Shown: positions 38,491 through 55,398 of the stretch, one piece after another | Layout: every line of letters begins with the position of its first letter | Numbering within the stretch: position 1 is the stretch's first letter | NCBI GenBank assembly: GCA_029961685.1 | Contig: JARWKL010000005.1 | Coordinates: 45,272,211-45,336,210, forward strand | Direction: 5' to 3' | Origin: Aristolochia californica | Taxonomy: Eukaryota > Streptophyta > Magnoliopsida > Piperales > Aristolochiaceae | DNA length: 64,000 nt | Program-made: the position numbers and the translations under genes | Notes under the pieces: generated by a model | The model's database searches: none | The model's input: only the letters and a program-made list of their open reading frames with translations | What the model was told of the DNA's origin: nothing

Positions 38491-40760
38491 TCACAGAGAT
38501 AGCCCCGCAAAAAGCAGCTCCAGTTCTTCATCCTGGGAGCAAGTCCTCTGCCAGAAGCAGGAGAGAAAAAGCCGAGAATGCAACAAATTTTGTAAATTAG
38601 TTCACAGTACTGCCAAAAACATTAAAGCAGCATCTTAACGCTAGTAACAAAAGGCAATCCACTGAGATAACTAATAGAAATATCGCTTCAAAAAAATTGT
38701 TAATAGAAATCCACTTATTTAACATGAAGGTTTAAAAATAATGGCCTTGGTACAGCAAAATTTGTTCCATTATAGAGTATATAGTCTCCTCACCTGAAGG
38801 GGCACGAGTTGCAGAATTTTGTTGAGGACTCGCATGCGATGGGTTGCATAGCTGCTGTTAGAAGGGAACTGATTCACCCTCTCTAATTCTGCATGTACTG
38901 CCGCTTGCCTCTTCTCTTCACACCCTATTTGCTTCCACACTCCCGTTCGCTGAGCACTTTCCGTACTCTTATTGGTCATATGAAGGACATTAGTATCCTT
39001 CAGATGATCCATAGCATCCACTTTTGAAAATCCTACACTAACATTCAGCAGAGACATAACTTGTTATTAATTAATCAAGGAAAAAGAAATAACGAGATTT
39101 AGGTAAAGCCACCCATATTTTATCCTTAAAGAAGACAAGCATGCAAGTTACATTTGCTGACATATGAGACTAGTGACGGAAATGAAAGACAAAAACACAA
39201 AGTAAGATGACACAAAAGCAGTATAATTCTAAAACTGAAAATCAAAATGAAAGAGTGGAAGCGAAAGGTGTCAACCCTGGTTCACAGAGACCCACTTTAT
39301 CAACATGACATCAGAAACACAGGAAACCTTTATAAAAATACGCAAAAGTGAAGCCTCCAAAAAGACTGCACTGGTTGATCAGCTTTGTTTATACAAATTA
39401 TGACAGTCAACTATAACTTTAGTCACAAAAATGTTCAACAGATGCAACTAAAAATGTAAGCTCAAGATCACAAACAGTCAACTGGTCAACTACTGTGTTA
39501 CAAAGATTTGTCAACAACAATATATAAACAAGCAAATGTATAAGCAATGAAAGGCTTTGAACCCAGAGACATGTCAAGCCTCCAGAAAAGGAAGTGTGCT
39601 TGATAAAGGTGTATGATCAAATTTTTGCTAGCATACTAAAGCAGAAGCCTTTCAAAACAATTGAGATTAATAATGAGAGCAGGAGTGAATTTAGATGGAG
39701 AGTGAATAGCAAATCTGCATCTAGAACATCAAGGAAGACTCTATCAGTTTTCAGATAAATCCATATGTAAATAGGATGAAATCATTCTAGACGGAGGAAA
39801 GTACAGAACTTATTTCCCATTTAGAGGCAAAAAGAACAGGTGGAAATTCCTCTCTTATTAGTTTAAGTAGTTCCCAGAAACCAGATGAACAAGTTTCTCC
39901 GCATGTGTAGCTGTTAAAAGAATTGTAGTCATTGATATTGAAGAACAACAACTTGTCCCTGATGACCACATACATGATTCTTCGAAAAGGTGGTAAGGAT
40001 TCTTCATTCATCTGACAAAAGAACGCTTCTTCTCATTTACTAATGAAAAGTTCGACAAGGAAAACAAATGCAGTGGACAATGACAATAATCTGTTGAACC
40101 GAGGAACAAATCCAACATTTTGTTGTTGCCTAAACAATATCCTTCTGCTTAGTTTCTAACTTTCTGCTACAAGTCATGGCAGTAATCAATAGAGTAACAA
40201 TAAACCTCAGTGTGCAACCTACTTGATTAAGCTGAATTCACCAGATAACAGTCTGCCAGTCTGCCAGTCTGCCAACCAAATAAAAAATAATACTTGATGA
40301 GGCTGTCGAATCTTTGTTGCGAAAGGATCTCAAGTACTATCACAAGAAGATGAGATTTGGAAAATACTTCCTTCATTACTTCAGGTAAAATATGATATAT
40401 ATTTATAAATATAACAGGCTCAATCAAACAATTTCCAGCAAAACCAAACATAGTCCCACAGCTTTATCAATTTTTACCAAAAGGACGGCAAAAAAGGAGA
40501 AAAGGGCAAGGAAAACAACCAGAATGATGACATGAACACACCAGAAGTACAGAACAACGCTATAGAAAGAGATTCCAGTGAGATGAATGAGAGAGAGAGA
40601 AACGGAAAAGAAGGAAAACTCACATACTCGTCCTCTTTCCAAAATTTCAAAAAAAAATCTTCCTGCTGCCTTCGGTTAATCGGCGCAATGGACGGGAGGA
40701 CAGGAAGATGCACGAGGGCGGAGCCCAAAATTCGGAGACACTCTTCGATGCTACCGCTTT
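38491..40760 (-). CDS. Small conserved plant protein of unknown function, 3 exons, start codon not visible
   Basis: I do not recognise the family by name. Three exons close in phase: an upstream exon ending at 40628 (donor GTATGT), 39037-38794, and 38547-38491 with its stop. The first exon is coding-like (ECLRILGSALVHLPVLPSIA, then RRQQEDFFLKFWKED). The second holds a polar region and CEEKRQAAVHAELERVNQFP, then YATHRMRVLNKILQLVPLQ. The third ends RTCSQDEELELLFAGLSL at a stop. An alpha-helical basic-to-acidic C-terminus is predicted. No ATG lies in frame upstream in exon 1 before a TAG near 40830. The first in-frame ATG is at 39012, which would give a 91-residue product. Either translation starts there, an upstream exon or start is missing, or the start was lost. 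The 5' coordinate is nominal. Confidence 0.55.
40249..40275. repeat. Three tandem CTGCCAGT units
   Basis: An 8-base unit repeated three times in the intron of the small conserved gene. Confidence 0.9.
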
Positions 40761-41147
40761 TTGATGAACAAAGTGTAAAATCGTCGACGGTCTGGCACCC
40801 GCCAAAAGGCTCAATAAAGAATGGGAATGGCTACAATTGGACGGGACAAGTAGACCACAGTTACTCTTTACGTTCGAGCTTTCTAGAAAGAAGGGAAGCA
40901 AGCCTTCTGCCGTTGCTCCCTTTTTCTCCATAACTGAAAAGGTTTAAAAATGTAATATTATAATAATAAAATCGATGATTATCGTATAAAAAATATCTGT
41001 TAGCAGATTTGAGGTCCTGCATAAACTGATAAACTCCCTCAGACTACGGGTGATAATGGGCAGAATAAATTTACGTCAGGAATTACATGCACAGGGAACT
41101 TTTGGAAGAGTTCACTGAATTTAATATAAATGAATGGAGCGAACCAA

Positions 41148-44067
41148 TTAATTATCGATCTTTGATGAAGAGCCCTCATCAGTAAGGGTGAATTGTTCTG
41201 TTTCAGAACTTCCCAGAAAGGGAGAATGGGAGTCTTGGGCACCGACACATTTTTCCAAAGCACTACCAGCTTGAGACGGGGCTTGCATGATTTGTTTGTC
41301 GTGGGGTCGGATAACTTCATCGTCTTGGATGGACATAGCTGAGATGCTTCCTGATGGCTCCGCATCAATAGCAATCTTTTCCCCATCACGACTGGAGGAA
41401 AGGGACGTAAAGTTATAAACAGGATGATTTGGATGAGATGGAAGCGAGTCTTCACTATCTTCAAAATAGAACTCTGAGACCGAAGTAGGATGGGGCTTGT
41501 TTAAATTAACAGCAAAATCTCGCAGAGTAGTAAGACTTCCTGCAGCAACCGGCAGGATGGTATCGTCAATTGCCGTTGAGCTAACAGATCTTGCATCTGT
41601 TAGAGTTTTTTATTCCATAGAGGTTCCATGATCCTGCAAAAGAAAATGCTAGTAAAAAGTCATGACCTCATTATAATTTTAATCTTTACACACTGGGAAA
41701 CTGATCTTGGATCTCTGCTGATGTATATAATAGGGCTAACTAGCATAAAAGATCCCATTTATGAGAAGAAAGATCATACAGCTGTTTGCCAACACAAGAA
41801 AACACAATGAACCTGATGAAGGGGAAAGAAGACTTAAGGCATAATGGTAGTTTTTGTTTAAAAAGGTGTCACCACAAAAGAAAAAAACTCTATTATTGCC
41901 TCATACATAAGAAACATTCTGAAAATCTAATAAACCAACCAGCTCAGCATGCAGATTCGTGGAATTGTGACTCATAAGATCAGGTGGTGTTGTGCTATCC
42001 TCATCATCTGCCAAGAGAAATGGTGACATAAGAACCATAAATCTACAAATAGAGATATTTTTCACACATTCAGATATAGGAATCAGAAAGAGTAAAGAAG
42101 AAGAAGAAGAAGTAGGAGACAATGACCAAGAAGAAATGAATTGGTTCAACAACTAAAATGGCTTGATGACATTTGGAAACTGGTTTCTTTCACAAGGCAA
42201 ACACAAATACCTTCATTCCCAGCTCTTCTAGCTTTTAGGGCTCTTCAGTATAAAATATATAAATTATAAAGCAACAATGAAATGAGAAAAGAAAGAAAGA
42301 GGAGCATGGCATACAGAATTTGTACGAGCTGAGAAGTGCTGCCTCAAGCATTGCTTTGAAATCTGAAGCCGCTGATACCAGTGGTTCCATTTCACCCTTT
42401 TAACAAAGAAAAAACAAAAAAAAAATGTAATGGTACAGTTCTTAGTAATCTTATAGCCACCTTAAAATGTGTTACACTAAATCATAACAAACATCCATGA
42501 ATTTTAATACAGAGATTCATAAAGCAGTTTTCTTTTACAAAGGTAAGAACTATGTTCAACCTAGTAGTAAGGACAAATGCAACAACTTAACTTGCCTTCT
42601 TGTTTGGTGTATGTCCCATCCCATATAAATCTGCAGCAGTAGTGTGTGACCCACCTGCTGCGCTTAGACGTACATCATATGGTTCTCCAGCAAGGCTGAA
42701 ATCAAAATGTGAAGTCTCTGATGATATAGATTCTTCTGTGCATATAAATCACCATAACCAAATGACGACAACATAATCTCAAATAAACTCATCCAATGTA
42801 TAAAAAATTGCAGTGAACAAGATATTACCAGTTACTAAACCACAGCTGTTGTCATGAATATACTCATCTGAGCCAATAATATGGGGGAGTGGACCATATC
42901 TGGACCCAATCTTCAAATAAACAAACACAGGAAAATTATCACTGATAAAGATTAGAAGTTCCGTTCTTATATTTCAACATGTACAAGTCACCTATGATGC
43001 ACCAGAGTTTATAAATTAAAAATTTGCATATAAGACATACTTTGAAAACAGACCCCAAGGAAGTTCTGCTTCTGCTTTGAACATGATTCTGGTAAGAATT
43101 CAAACCAACATATAAGGCTTCTCTATATCGTGGCAAAATATCCTCTTCATAGCTCTGAGCCGGAACGGCCGCTGCAGAATTCCTACCTTCTTCCTCCATA
43201 TGAAATGTCAGTCCATCTTCTTCAGATATTTTCTACATTAAGATAATGTAAACTTCCTCGGATGAAAAATGTCCACTGAAGTGTCCTAACCATTGACATC
43301 AGCTGAATAGCAGTCTAACTACGACCCACATTTTGAAGGCTCCCCAAAAATATGGCAATTTTTGGAAAAAATTAAGGGAGAGAAGAAAATGCAAATAACT
43401 TTTTTACTATTTATAAGTAGATAGACAACACACAAAAGGAAGAAATAACTGTAAGAAAATTCACTAGGCACATGTCACTTTTCCCGTGAAAAAATTGTTT
43501 CCTTCGTTATGAATGAAGACAAAGTCTCAGAAACAAAATACATTCAGATTAAGGGAGAGGATCAAAACATTCCTTACTTCCATATTTTTGTGAGGTGAGA
43601 GTAATAAGACAGATTCTTAACAAGGCTCTTTCCTCAAAAATACATAGTTTAAAATGAATTTGCAATTAGAAACAGAGAAGTTACTACTTGCATTTTGAAC
43701 GAACCGGTGATATGAAAGACAGCGGAAAGAATTAAAAGTGTTTTTGAGATGTTGCTCAGCAACGCCAGTCTGGTCCACTAGCCGGTGCACTTCTTCCGTG
43801 GCATCATCGGCTCTCTTTTGCAGATGTTCTGAGAAATCCTCTAACCAACTGAAAAGCTAAAGAACAAAAATTCCAAATCAATCGATTAGGAACTTCTCGG
43901 TCCAACTGAGAAGATAGAATTATGAAATGAATGCACTACATTACATACAATGATACAGAATCGACAATCCTTATTTACCCTCTCATGTAATACGAAATGG
44001 ACAGAAAACTATAAGAGATTCTAACCTCATTTTGCATGCTCAGTCTCTTCGCAACAGCATCTTCCAT
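41148..44067 (-). CDS. FAM21/WASHC2 head-domain-like protein, about 8 exons
   Basis: Proposed exons in transcript order: 44067 (ATG)-44026, 43856-43688, 43219-43041, 42910-42829, 42735-42596, 42396-42315, 42007-41936 and 41596-41148, giving about 404 residues. The order of blocks follows the N-terminal head of FAM21, the WASH-complex subunit. First is SWLEDFSEHLQKRADDATEE, with HLKNTFNSFRCLSYHRFVQN just after (FAM21: FLQEFSQ, then LHNVFNDFLMLSNTQFIEN). Next is EEDILPRYREALYVGLNSYQ (FAM21: VDLIPKVQEAVNYGLQVL). Then comes GPLPHIIGSDEYI (FAM21: RPLPYLIGSKLFM). The C-terminal half is acidic and Ser-rich and ends SSSKIDN. The long tail of LFa repeats that recruits retromer in animals is absent. 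The fifth intron uses a GC donor (AAG|GCAAGT), required by frame. The exact start and the exon 2-3 junction are uncertain; an upstream frame (VSRVILSTETK) could extend the N-terminus. Family assignment is by motif order, and the function in plants is unknown. Confidence 0.72.
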
Positions 44068-44100
44068 CTTCGTTTCAGTAGAAAGAATCACGCGACTCAC

Positions 44101-46293
44101 CTGAATACAAATAATTTGTCGCTGTCAACGAAGAACGTAAAGTTTCGAACTTTAACGACTAATGCGAAAAAAGGAGATCAGTACAGGCGAACCGAGTACA
44201 ATTCAGTTTAACGAACTAGGAAGGAGAAAATTTCGACTTTAACAAAGCAAATGTTTAGTTCTTCTGTAGGCGCTATGTCCTGTCTCGTTCTGGAGTGCGA
44301 TCTATCTTCTACGACGAAAGAAAAACTGTGCGGTTACGATTTACGAATACCTGAAATCCTGATGCAATTTTTGTGGACAATTTTTTGGGTAATAGATTTT
44401 GACCGACGATTGAAGGTGGCGGAGACGTTGATTTTTCTTCCAGGATCTAACCTCGCCGCTAGTGCGTCGGAGAAGAGCTTGTCCAACCTCCGCGTGCGTG
44501 GATTTCGCGCTACCAAGAACAGTGAAAGACCCGGCAGGCGGAATTGGAGACCCAAACTAAAATAATCGAGTTCAACTAATAAACACATGTGTCCGTTTAT
44601 CCGCCTAATTTGTATTTATATGGAATGAAAACGGAAAAAAAATCAGTTATTAGATATTCGGGTAATTTTATCTGATTGAAAATGGGTAAAAGTTATTTTC
44701 ATATATAATTAATATATTCAAAATTTTAAATCTAGTAGTAATTAATTTTATTTATTTGAATAAAATGTTTTCTAGATAAACATAATTTCACGACATTTTT
44801 CTAAATACTTTGTAATAATATTTTAATACTTCTATTATATAAATTATTATAAAACTCATACCAGACCAAAGCCATTGAACCAGGTTCCACCTGTTTGGAA
44901 CTCCATGGAAAAGAAAAAAATATAAAATTAACTATTATTATTCTCAAAAATAGTTTGTAGAAATGATAATTTTATCATTCTCGTATTTTTACTAACTATT
45001 TTTAAAATAATAATGATCCAATTCTTATTTTATTTTCTTTTATTTTATAGGGGTTTGAAACATACCTTTATTTGATCCCCCACTACCTATATATTATTCC
45101 AAGATTGACTTGTGTGACATATCATACCCGCTTAACTAACCTAAATGTCCCCCTCACATAATTTTTGGTGACCCCAATAAACTGCTTTTACTTACTTGAA
45201 TAATTTAAAAAATTATAAAAGAGACAAATATTGTATTTTTTGGGTATATTTTTTATCCTTTATCGATACTCATTTCTCAAGTTTTTTTATACCTAATTTA
45301 TAGGTAGATTAATGGGGCAAAAAATCGTTTAATAAATAATTGTTATAGACATTATTAGAAGTTATATAAAACAATTAACAATAACCGATTAGATAAAATG
45401 GCCTTATCTTTAATCCAATCAATTTCAAGTAAAATCAAGTCATCTATCACTTTGATACCAAATAATTGTAATTAATCAATCTAACTGGTAGGATTACCAT
45501 TTCACCCTTGTACTAAGAGCAATTAGATAAAATCAAATATTAAATACCCTTTACTATATCCCCTATCATCAATGGATCAACTAATTAAAATCCTTAAATA
45601 AATTAAAAAATAACACCTCATTGTGATTAACCATGTGAAATGCCAAAATTGAGATAAAATTACAAGTTAGTAAATAATGAAGTTAATCGTAGTAACACAT
45701 CTCGAATTTGATTCATTAAGACGAGACCCTGTATTAGGTCGGGTAACCTTGATGTTAATGATTTATTATTTTAACAAATAAAAATTATAAAAAAATTACC
45801 AATTAAAAATTTGTCATTTGACAGCCTCATAAATTAATGTTGCAAACTTAATTTTTTCAGCAAGAAAAATTAATGTTAGGAAGTTAATGAAAGTCCAAGG
45901 TGCGCCATGAGAGGCGTTTTGGTAACTTCAGCCCCGCTAGGCGATATTCTACGTTTTGGGTAATCAAACGTGGACCACTTCGAGCACAAAAGTCATGTGG
46001 CGGGACCACGGTTCAACCCAGTAACGAATGATCATTTCACACGTGTCAAGGAGGTGAGTCATCCCTGCGCGAGCCTCGCTTTGTGTGTGAAAATCCAGCT
46101 GCGGAGAAGAAAGAAAAAGAGAGTCCAGAGACGCGGAACGTGTGCCTCCCTCATTTTCTTCCGAGTCCATTGTTGGGATACCCTTCTGCCTGCAGGGAGA
46201 GAGGGAGGAAGAAGAACGAGCTTCTTCTATTCTTTCTCTCTTTCTCTGTCGCAGATTTGTCGCCCTGTAACTGTTTCGAGTTTTTTTGGAAGC
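44101..46293. promoter_or_regulatory. Divergent promoter region between the FAM21-like and ARF-GAP genes
   Basis: The two genes are transcribed away from each other. At 44150-44580 a GC-richer segment with a stop-free minus-strand frame at 44334-44588 probably holds the 5' leader exon of the FAM21-like gene. DNA from 44600 to 45900 is strongly AT-rich with no gene seen. From 45950 the sequence is GC-richer and CT-rich and forms the ARF-GAP promoter and leader; an AAGAAAGAAAAAGAGAG-type purine tract lies at about 46107-46123. Confidence 0.5.
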
Positions 46294-51189
<4,896 letters not shown>

Positions 51190-53996
51190 CTCTTTTGGAG
51201 TTACTTCAGAGCAGATATTCATGTACTTGGTTCACCTCGCAGGACAGCCTTGAATGTAGGAAATACAAGATTTGTTTGGGATACGGGAGCTCTTTGGTAG
51301 ATCAGCTCCTTTTTTATTTACTTGGTGGCTTAATTTGTACCAGTTGTATTCGAATAATAAAGGTGTCTTTAGATAGTCTACAAGGATTCGCTCGTTTGGA
51401 AAGAAGTTGGAGAATGGTAGTGATTTTGTAAAGGCGGTTATCATGCTCAGCCCTTGTTAACTTCTTATAATCTTTTTTTCTCAAATGAACGATAAGAGTT
51501 AAAAGGGTCAATTCAGCACAAGCTACCGAGACAACTTAGGTTGAGAAACAATCATGCAAGATCTTCAAAGTGCTTCAGGATTGTCTCAGTTACGTCTCAG
51601 TATGGGATGAAATTAAGGTTGCTCAGAGGTTTTAAAAATGAATCAGTGGACCTAATTTATTCATGTGCTGATACACCGCTCCTTTGGAGGCTCTTGCTGG
51701 GCTTGGTTTTACATTAAAGTTATGATCACCTAGGTTATTTGTAATAGTATCTATGATTTCCTAACTGCTTTAGGGACCTTTCATATGTAATCTCAGAAAA
51801 TAGTAATCTCATCTAATTCTAGCTAACCATCACAAAATCTCCTGGATATATTGGACAATCGATACAGGCCATCTCCGGCTGTATAGATGGATAGGTTTCC
51901 TGTTTCAAGTTACAGCAAGGACGATAAACAAGATGTAATTGTAACCACTAAGGCTCTGAATGATGCAACAAAGATCCCAGGTAAAATGCATTGCTACGGC
52001 TAATATCTATAACGTGGAGCTGGCAATTGTGCTTCTTCTGCTTGTTGAACTGTCTTAACTCACAGTGTTGCCCATATTTGATTCTGTTTTAAGGTTGTGG
52101 TGTCCTACTGAGTGAAAATAATGCCATAAAATGTTCTTGCATCCTCGAATTATTTTCGATACCTGGTTCTTGACATCCATATTTTCACAGAAGTAGCCAG
52201 AAAGCAACAAAAATAAGTGTAAAACTTAGCAGTTTAACATATAACAAAAAATAAACAGCATCATATGCACAAAACTAGCATCATAAATCATCAAAACAGT
52301 CCCAACTGTACTGGGATCTGCCACAAGAATTGCTTGCTCCATTCTTGGCCTCAACTTTTTCAACAGTATCAGAACTCTGGAGGACTACCTCAAACAGCAG
52401 CCAGTATAAAACTTTATCACAACTCTTTCATATGTTATTGAGCCATTCTTCATTAAGATTTTTTCTATTGTTTAATTATTCAATGACAACTCTTTCTACA
52501 ATAGCCAGCTAACATTAACTAGTAGCATAAAATAAAAACATACAAACATGAATGGACAGGATAGGAGCATTGCTCACTATCACCTTGGTGCATGGTCAGG
52601 TATTCCGATGACTAGCTTATTGTAAAATAGATTCCACACATTAATAGACAGATAAATTATCTTTTTGAATAGCAACAGAGGTCCCAAATCCAACACATCC
52701 TAAGCACAAAATTCCTAACCACAGTACTACTTTCATATCCTTTGAGGATACTCGCAGGATAGTGATTCTCCTTTGTACTTCACTCCGTATCATTCTAATA
52801 GAACATATGAAGTTACTTTGTTACTTGAGTATTCTTGTAATGCTAGAAGGATGCAATTTTCTTGTCTTTAGTAGGAGTATTTCCTTTACGGATTCATGAG
52901 GGCATTATTATCCATATGTAATTTTATTTCAGATATATCTTAATGAAAACACAAGAATAGAGGCTGCCTAATTTACATTTGGGTGTGCTATTGTTTTCAC
53001 TCGTTCTTTCTCCTGCTTCCTTTCTTCTTTCTTCTTCAATTTGTATGCTGCAAAACCCAGACAATGCTCACACTTTAATCAAGTTCTTTGCCTAATTCGA
53101 TTCAAAATTTCACATTCTAACCTACTTTCACATGATATAATACCTTATCCAGTGAATATCATGCAAAACTGGATTGATTGTTGATCCACTATGATTTTTA
53201 CAATGCTTGGTAAATTATCGTGAATTGATCCTATTCAAAATTATACTACACATGATCAATATGACTACTAAGCTCATAGTAAGCTCAAGACCATTAACAT
53301 AAGCAAACTGATCACAAGGCCAAGTTCTAACATCAAGAGAAGCTTTTAACATCCCTTTGAACTTGAGCAGCAACAAAATGAATAGTAAGGAGGACCAGAA
53401 GAAGCTTTCCCTTCCATCAGCTGGTGCATTAAAAAAGTTGAAGCATTTGTTTTAGGTAGAATGCAAACAAAGAATTGATGGAAAAGGCTTTCAAACGTTT
53501 GGAATTAGATTGTTGACAGCAGCAAAATGAACACTAGGAGCAAATACACAGAAGAAGCTTTCAATGCTAATAGCATATGTAATGATAATAACTTAATAAC
53601 TTAAAGAGTTGTAATGAAAGAATAGACTAATACACCTCATGTTTCTGTTGGCTATCCTTCCTAATGCAGCAACCACAACGTGCTCAGTGGTAGATAGAAA
53701 TATCGATCAGTCGTTGATGGCCAGGACAAGTTTGCATTCACAGAGAGCTTCTCAGCCACTGCTGTGCTAAATGCACTCAAGAGCAACAGGCAAGGCAGTA
53801 GTGGAGTAATAGTATAATACTTCATGCAGGTTTTCATTAACCAGACGGAAATAATGATAACAGAAAAAAGTTTATCTTTCTATACTATCAGTCAAATATG
53901 GAACTTTAATCACAAAACTAGCAACAAACCAGTTGGAGGCATCAATTTTGATAAAAGTTTCACAGGTATAGGGCTTATGTACAGAACATAGCACAA
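51190..53996. other. ARF-GAP 3' flank and intergenic region
   Basis: The first few hundred bases are probably 3' UTR of the ARF-GAP gene. The rest, up to the 3' end of the VPS28 copy, holds no gene I can support. It has no long frames, no recognisable domain and no repeat of note. Confidence 0.5.
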
Positions 53997-54617
53997 TCAA
54001 TTACCCACATTGGGCACTGCAGCCATGAACGAATTATACGAAGACTCTAGATCAAAATGAAGCTGTCTCGCCTGCTGCTCTGTCAGCTCGTCAGCAGCAC
54101 CCATCTTAGAAAGCTTCCCAATCCAATCCTTCATCTTTACCTTCCCCTCATAATCTGGCGGCAGAATACTAAGCTTGTTCAATGAAGCCGACAAATCCGA
54201 CAACAGGGGATGGACCTGATCAACAGCGACCATATTGAGCTTCAGTGAATCCATAGCCGTGATGAAGTGCTGCACGCATTCTGCCACGGTAGTGGCGATG
54301 GAAGCCGAGGCCGAAGCCCTGTGCTCGACGGTGGCGGGGACCCCTGATACGAGAAGCCGGTTGAGGGCTGCGGGGCAGTCCATCTTGCAGGTTTCTACAA
54401 ATCGTTCGATCGAAGGAACCGAATCTTTGAGAGAGGAGGTCAGAGTTTTGAATTGGGCAATGAGCTTGATGCATTCGGGCTCTTACTCTTGGGAAGACAC
54501 GATATCCCGGACGTAAGCTTTCTCGAGCTTTTCCGTCGCTTTCATAATGGCGAAGAGATCCGCGAAATTGTCGTACATCTCCCGCTCTCGTTTATCGTTC
54601 CAGAGCTTCACTTCCTT
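53997..54617 (-). pseudogene. VPS28: VPS28 (ESCRT-I subunit) copy with lost start codon and internal stop
   Basis: VPS28 is the core ESCRT-I subunit that links VPS23 to ESCRT-II for sorting ubiquitinated membrane proteins into multivesicular bodies. The uninterrupted minus-strand frame reads EVKLWNDKREREMYDNFADL at its 5' end, then KATEKLEKAYVRDIVSSQE. It resumes with ECIKLIAQFKTLTSSLKDSV, VAECVQHFITAMDSLKLNMV, then ADELTEQQARQLHFDLESSY and the end FMAAVPNVGN, so both domains are full length (206 codons). Two lesions exist. The codon where the family has Met is AAG (54615-54617), and the codon after SSQE, where relatives have Tyr, is TAA (54483-54485). There is no frameshift and conservation is otherwise high, so inactivation is recent or these are assembly errors. 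A downstream Met (54383, MDCPAAL) could still start the C-terminal domain. No introns are present. Confidence 0.8.
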
Positions 54618-55398
54618 GGCGACAAAAAAGGAATCTTTGACTGTTCGTATCACCTTTCCGGATATCAGGGAAGATGAACCGAGGAAAAATAAAATCAAGA
54701 GCAAATTCGAGGAAAGATGATCGAGGAAGACTTTCGAAATCGACTCAATTTTCGAGTGAAAATAGCAGACGGAGCAATTACGGAGCTGGCGATGATGAAA
54801 GCCATGAATAAGCGTGGGAGAAAAAGGCTCTGTGAATCTCGCGAATTGGTCCTGACTCGGTCAGCTCAGTTCACGTTCGGTTGTTGATTTTGATTGGCGC
54901 CGTTGAAAAAAACCTATTCGAGCAAAGCTAACTCGGTGTTCTTCGGCTGACGCCGAGTCAACCCGGTTATTTACCATTACGTAACAGAAAACCCGTTTCG
55001 AGGCCGTTACATTGACCAAATAATGGCGGAAACCGTTATAATTGCTTTGTAGCGCCAATTACAATTGTAACAGACAACCTCAACAGTCAGTGACGGCCCA
55101 TACGAGCAAGATTTGCCCATTTTCGTCAAATATCGTCGTATCAAATCGTGTATCGGCTATATCGGCCGATCGTAGCGTTATCGTTATTCCGCTTTTTTCG
55201 ACCCGAAACTCTCGCCGTCGACTGACCGGGTGGGGGACTCTGGGGCGTAAAAATTAATCATTGAACAACTCAAGGGTGTTTTTGTCATTTAATGGTATTT
55301 TTGGGTTTTTTCTCGCCGCTTCGACAAGAGGAACGGCAGGTGCCTCTGCTCTTCTGATTTTCAACTCGTCCAGGAACTCGAAGGCTCTAGTTGAGAGG
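54618..55398. promoter_or_regulatory. Divergent promoter between the VPS28 copy and the small mitochondrial-protein gene
   Basis: About 780 bases, CpG-rich at 54850-55250. On the minus strand an ATG-initiated 35-codon frame (MAFIIASSVIAPSAIFTRK) precedes the VPS28 frame and could be an upstream ORF in its leader. No other coding sequence is seen. Confidence 0.5.

Noticed and set aside
40647..40931. ATG-initiated 94-codon frame overlapping exon 1 of the small conserved gene
   Set aside because: Serine-rich, non-conserved-looking sequence; the alternative frame (RRQQEDFFLKFWKED) joins cleanly to the next exon. Kept only as a possible clue to a T-tract miscount.
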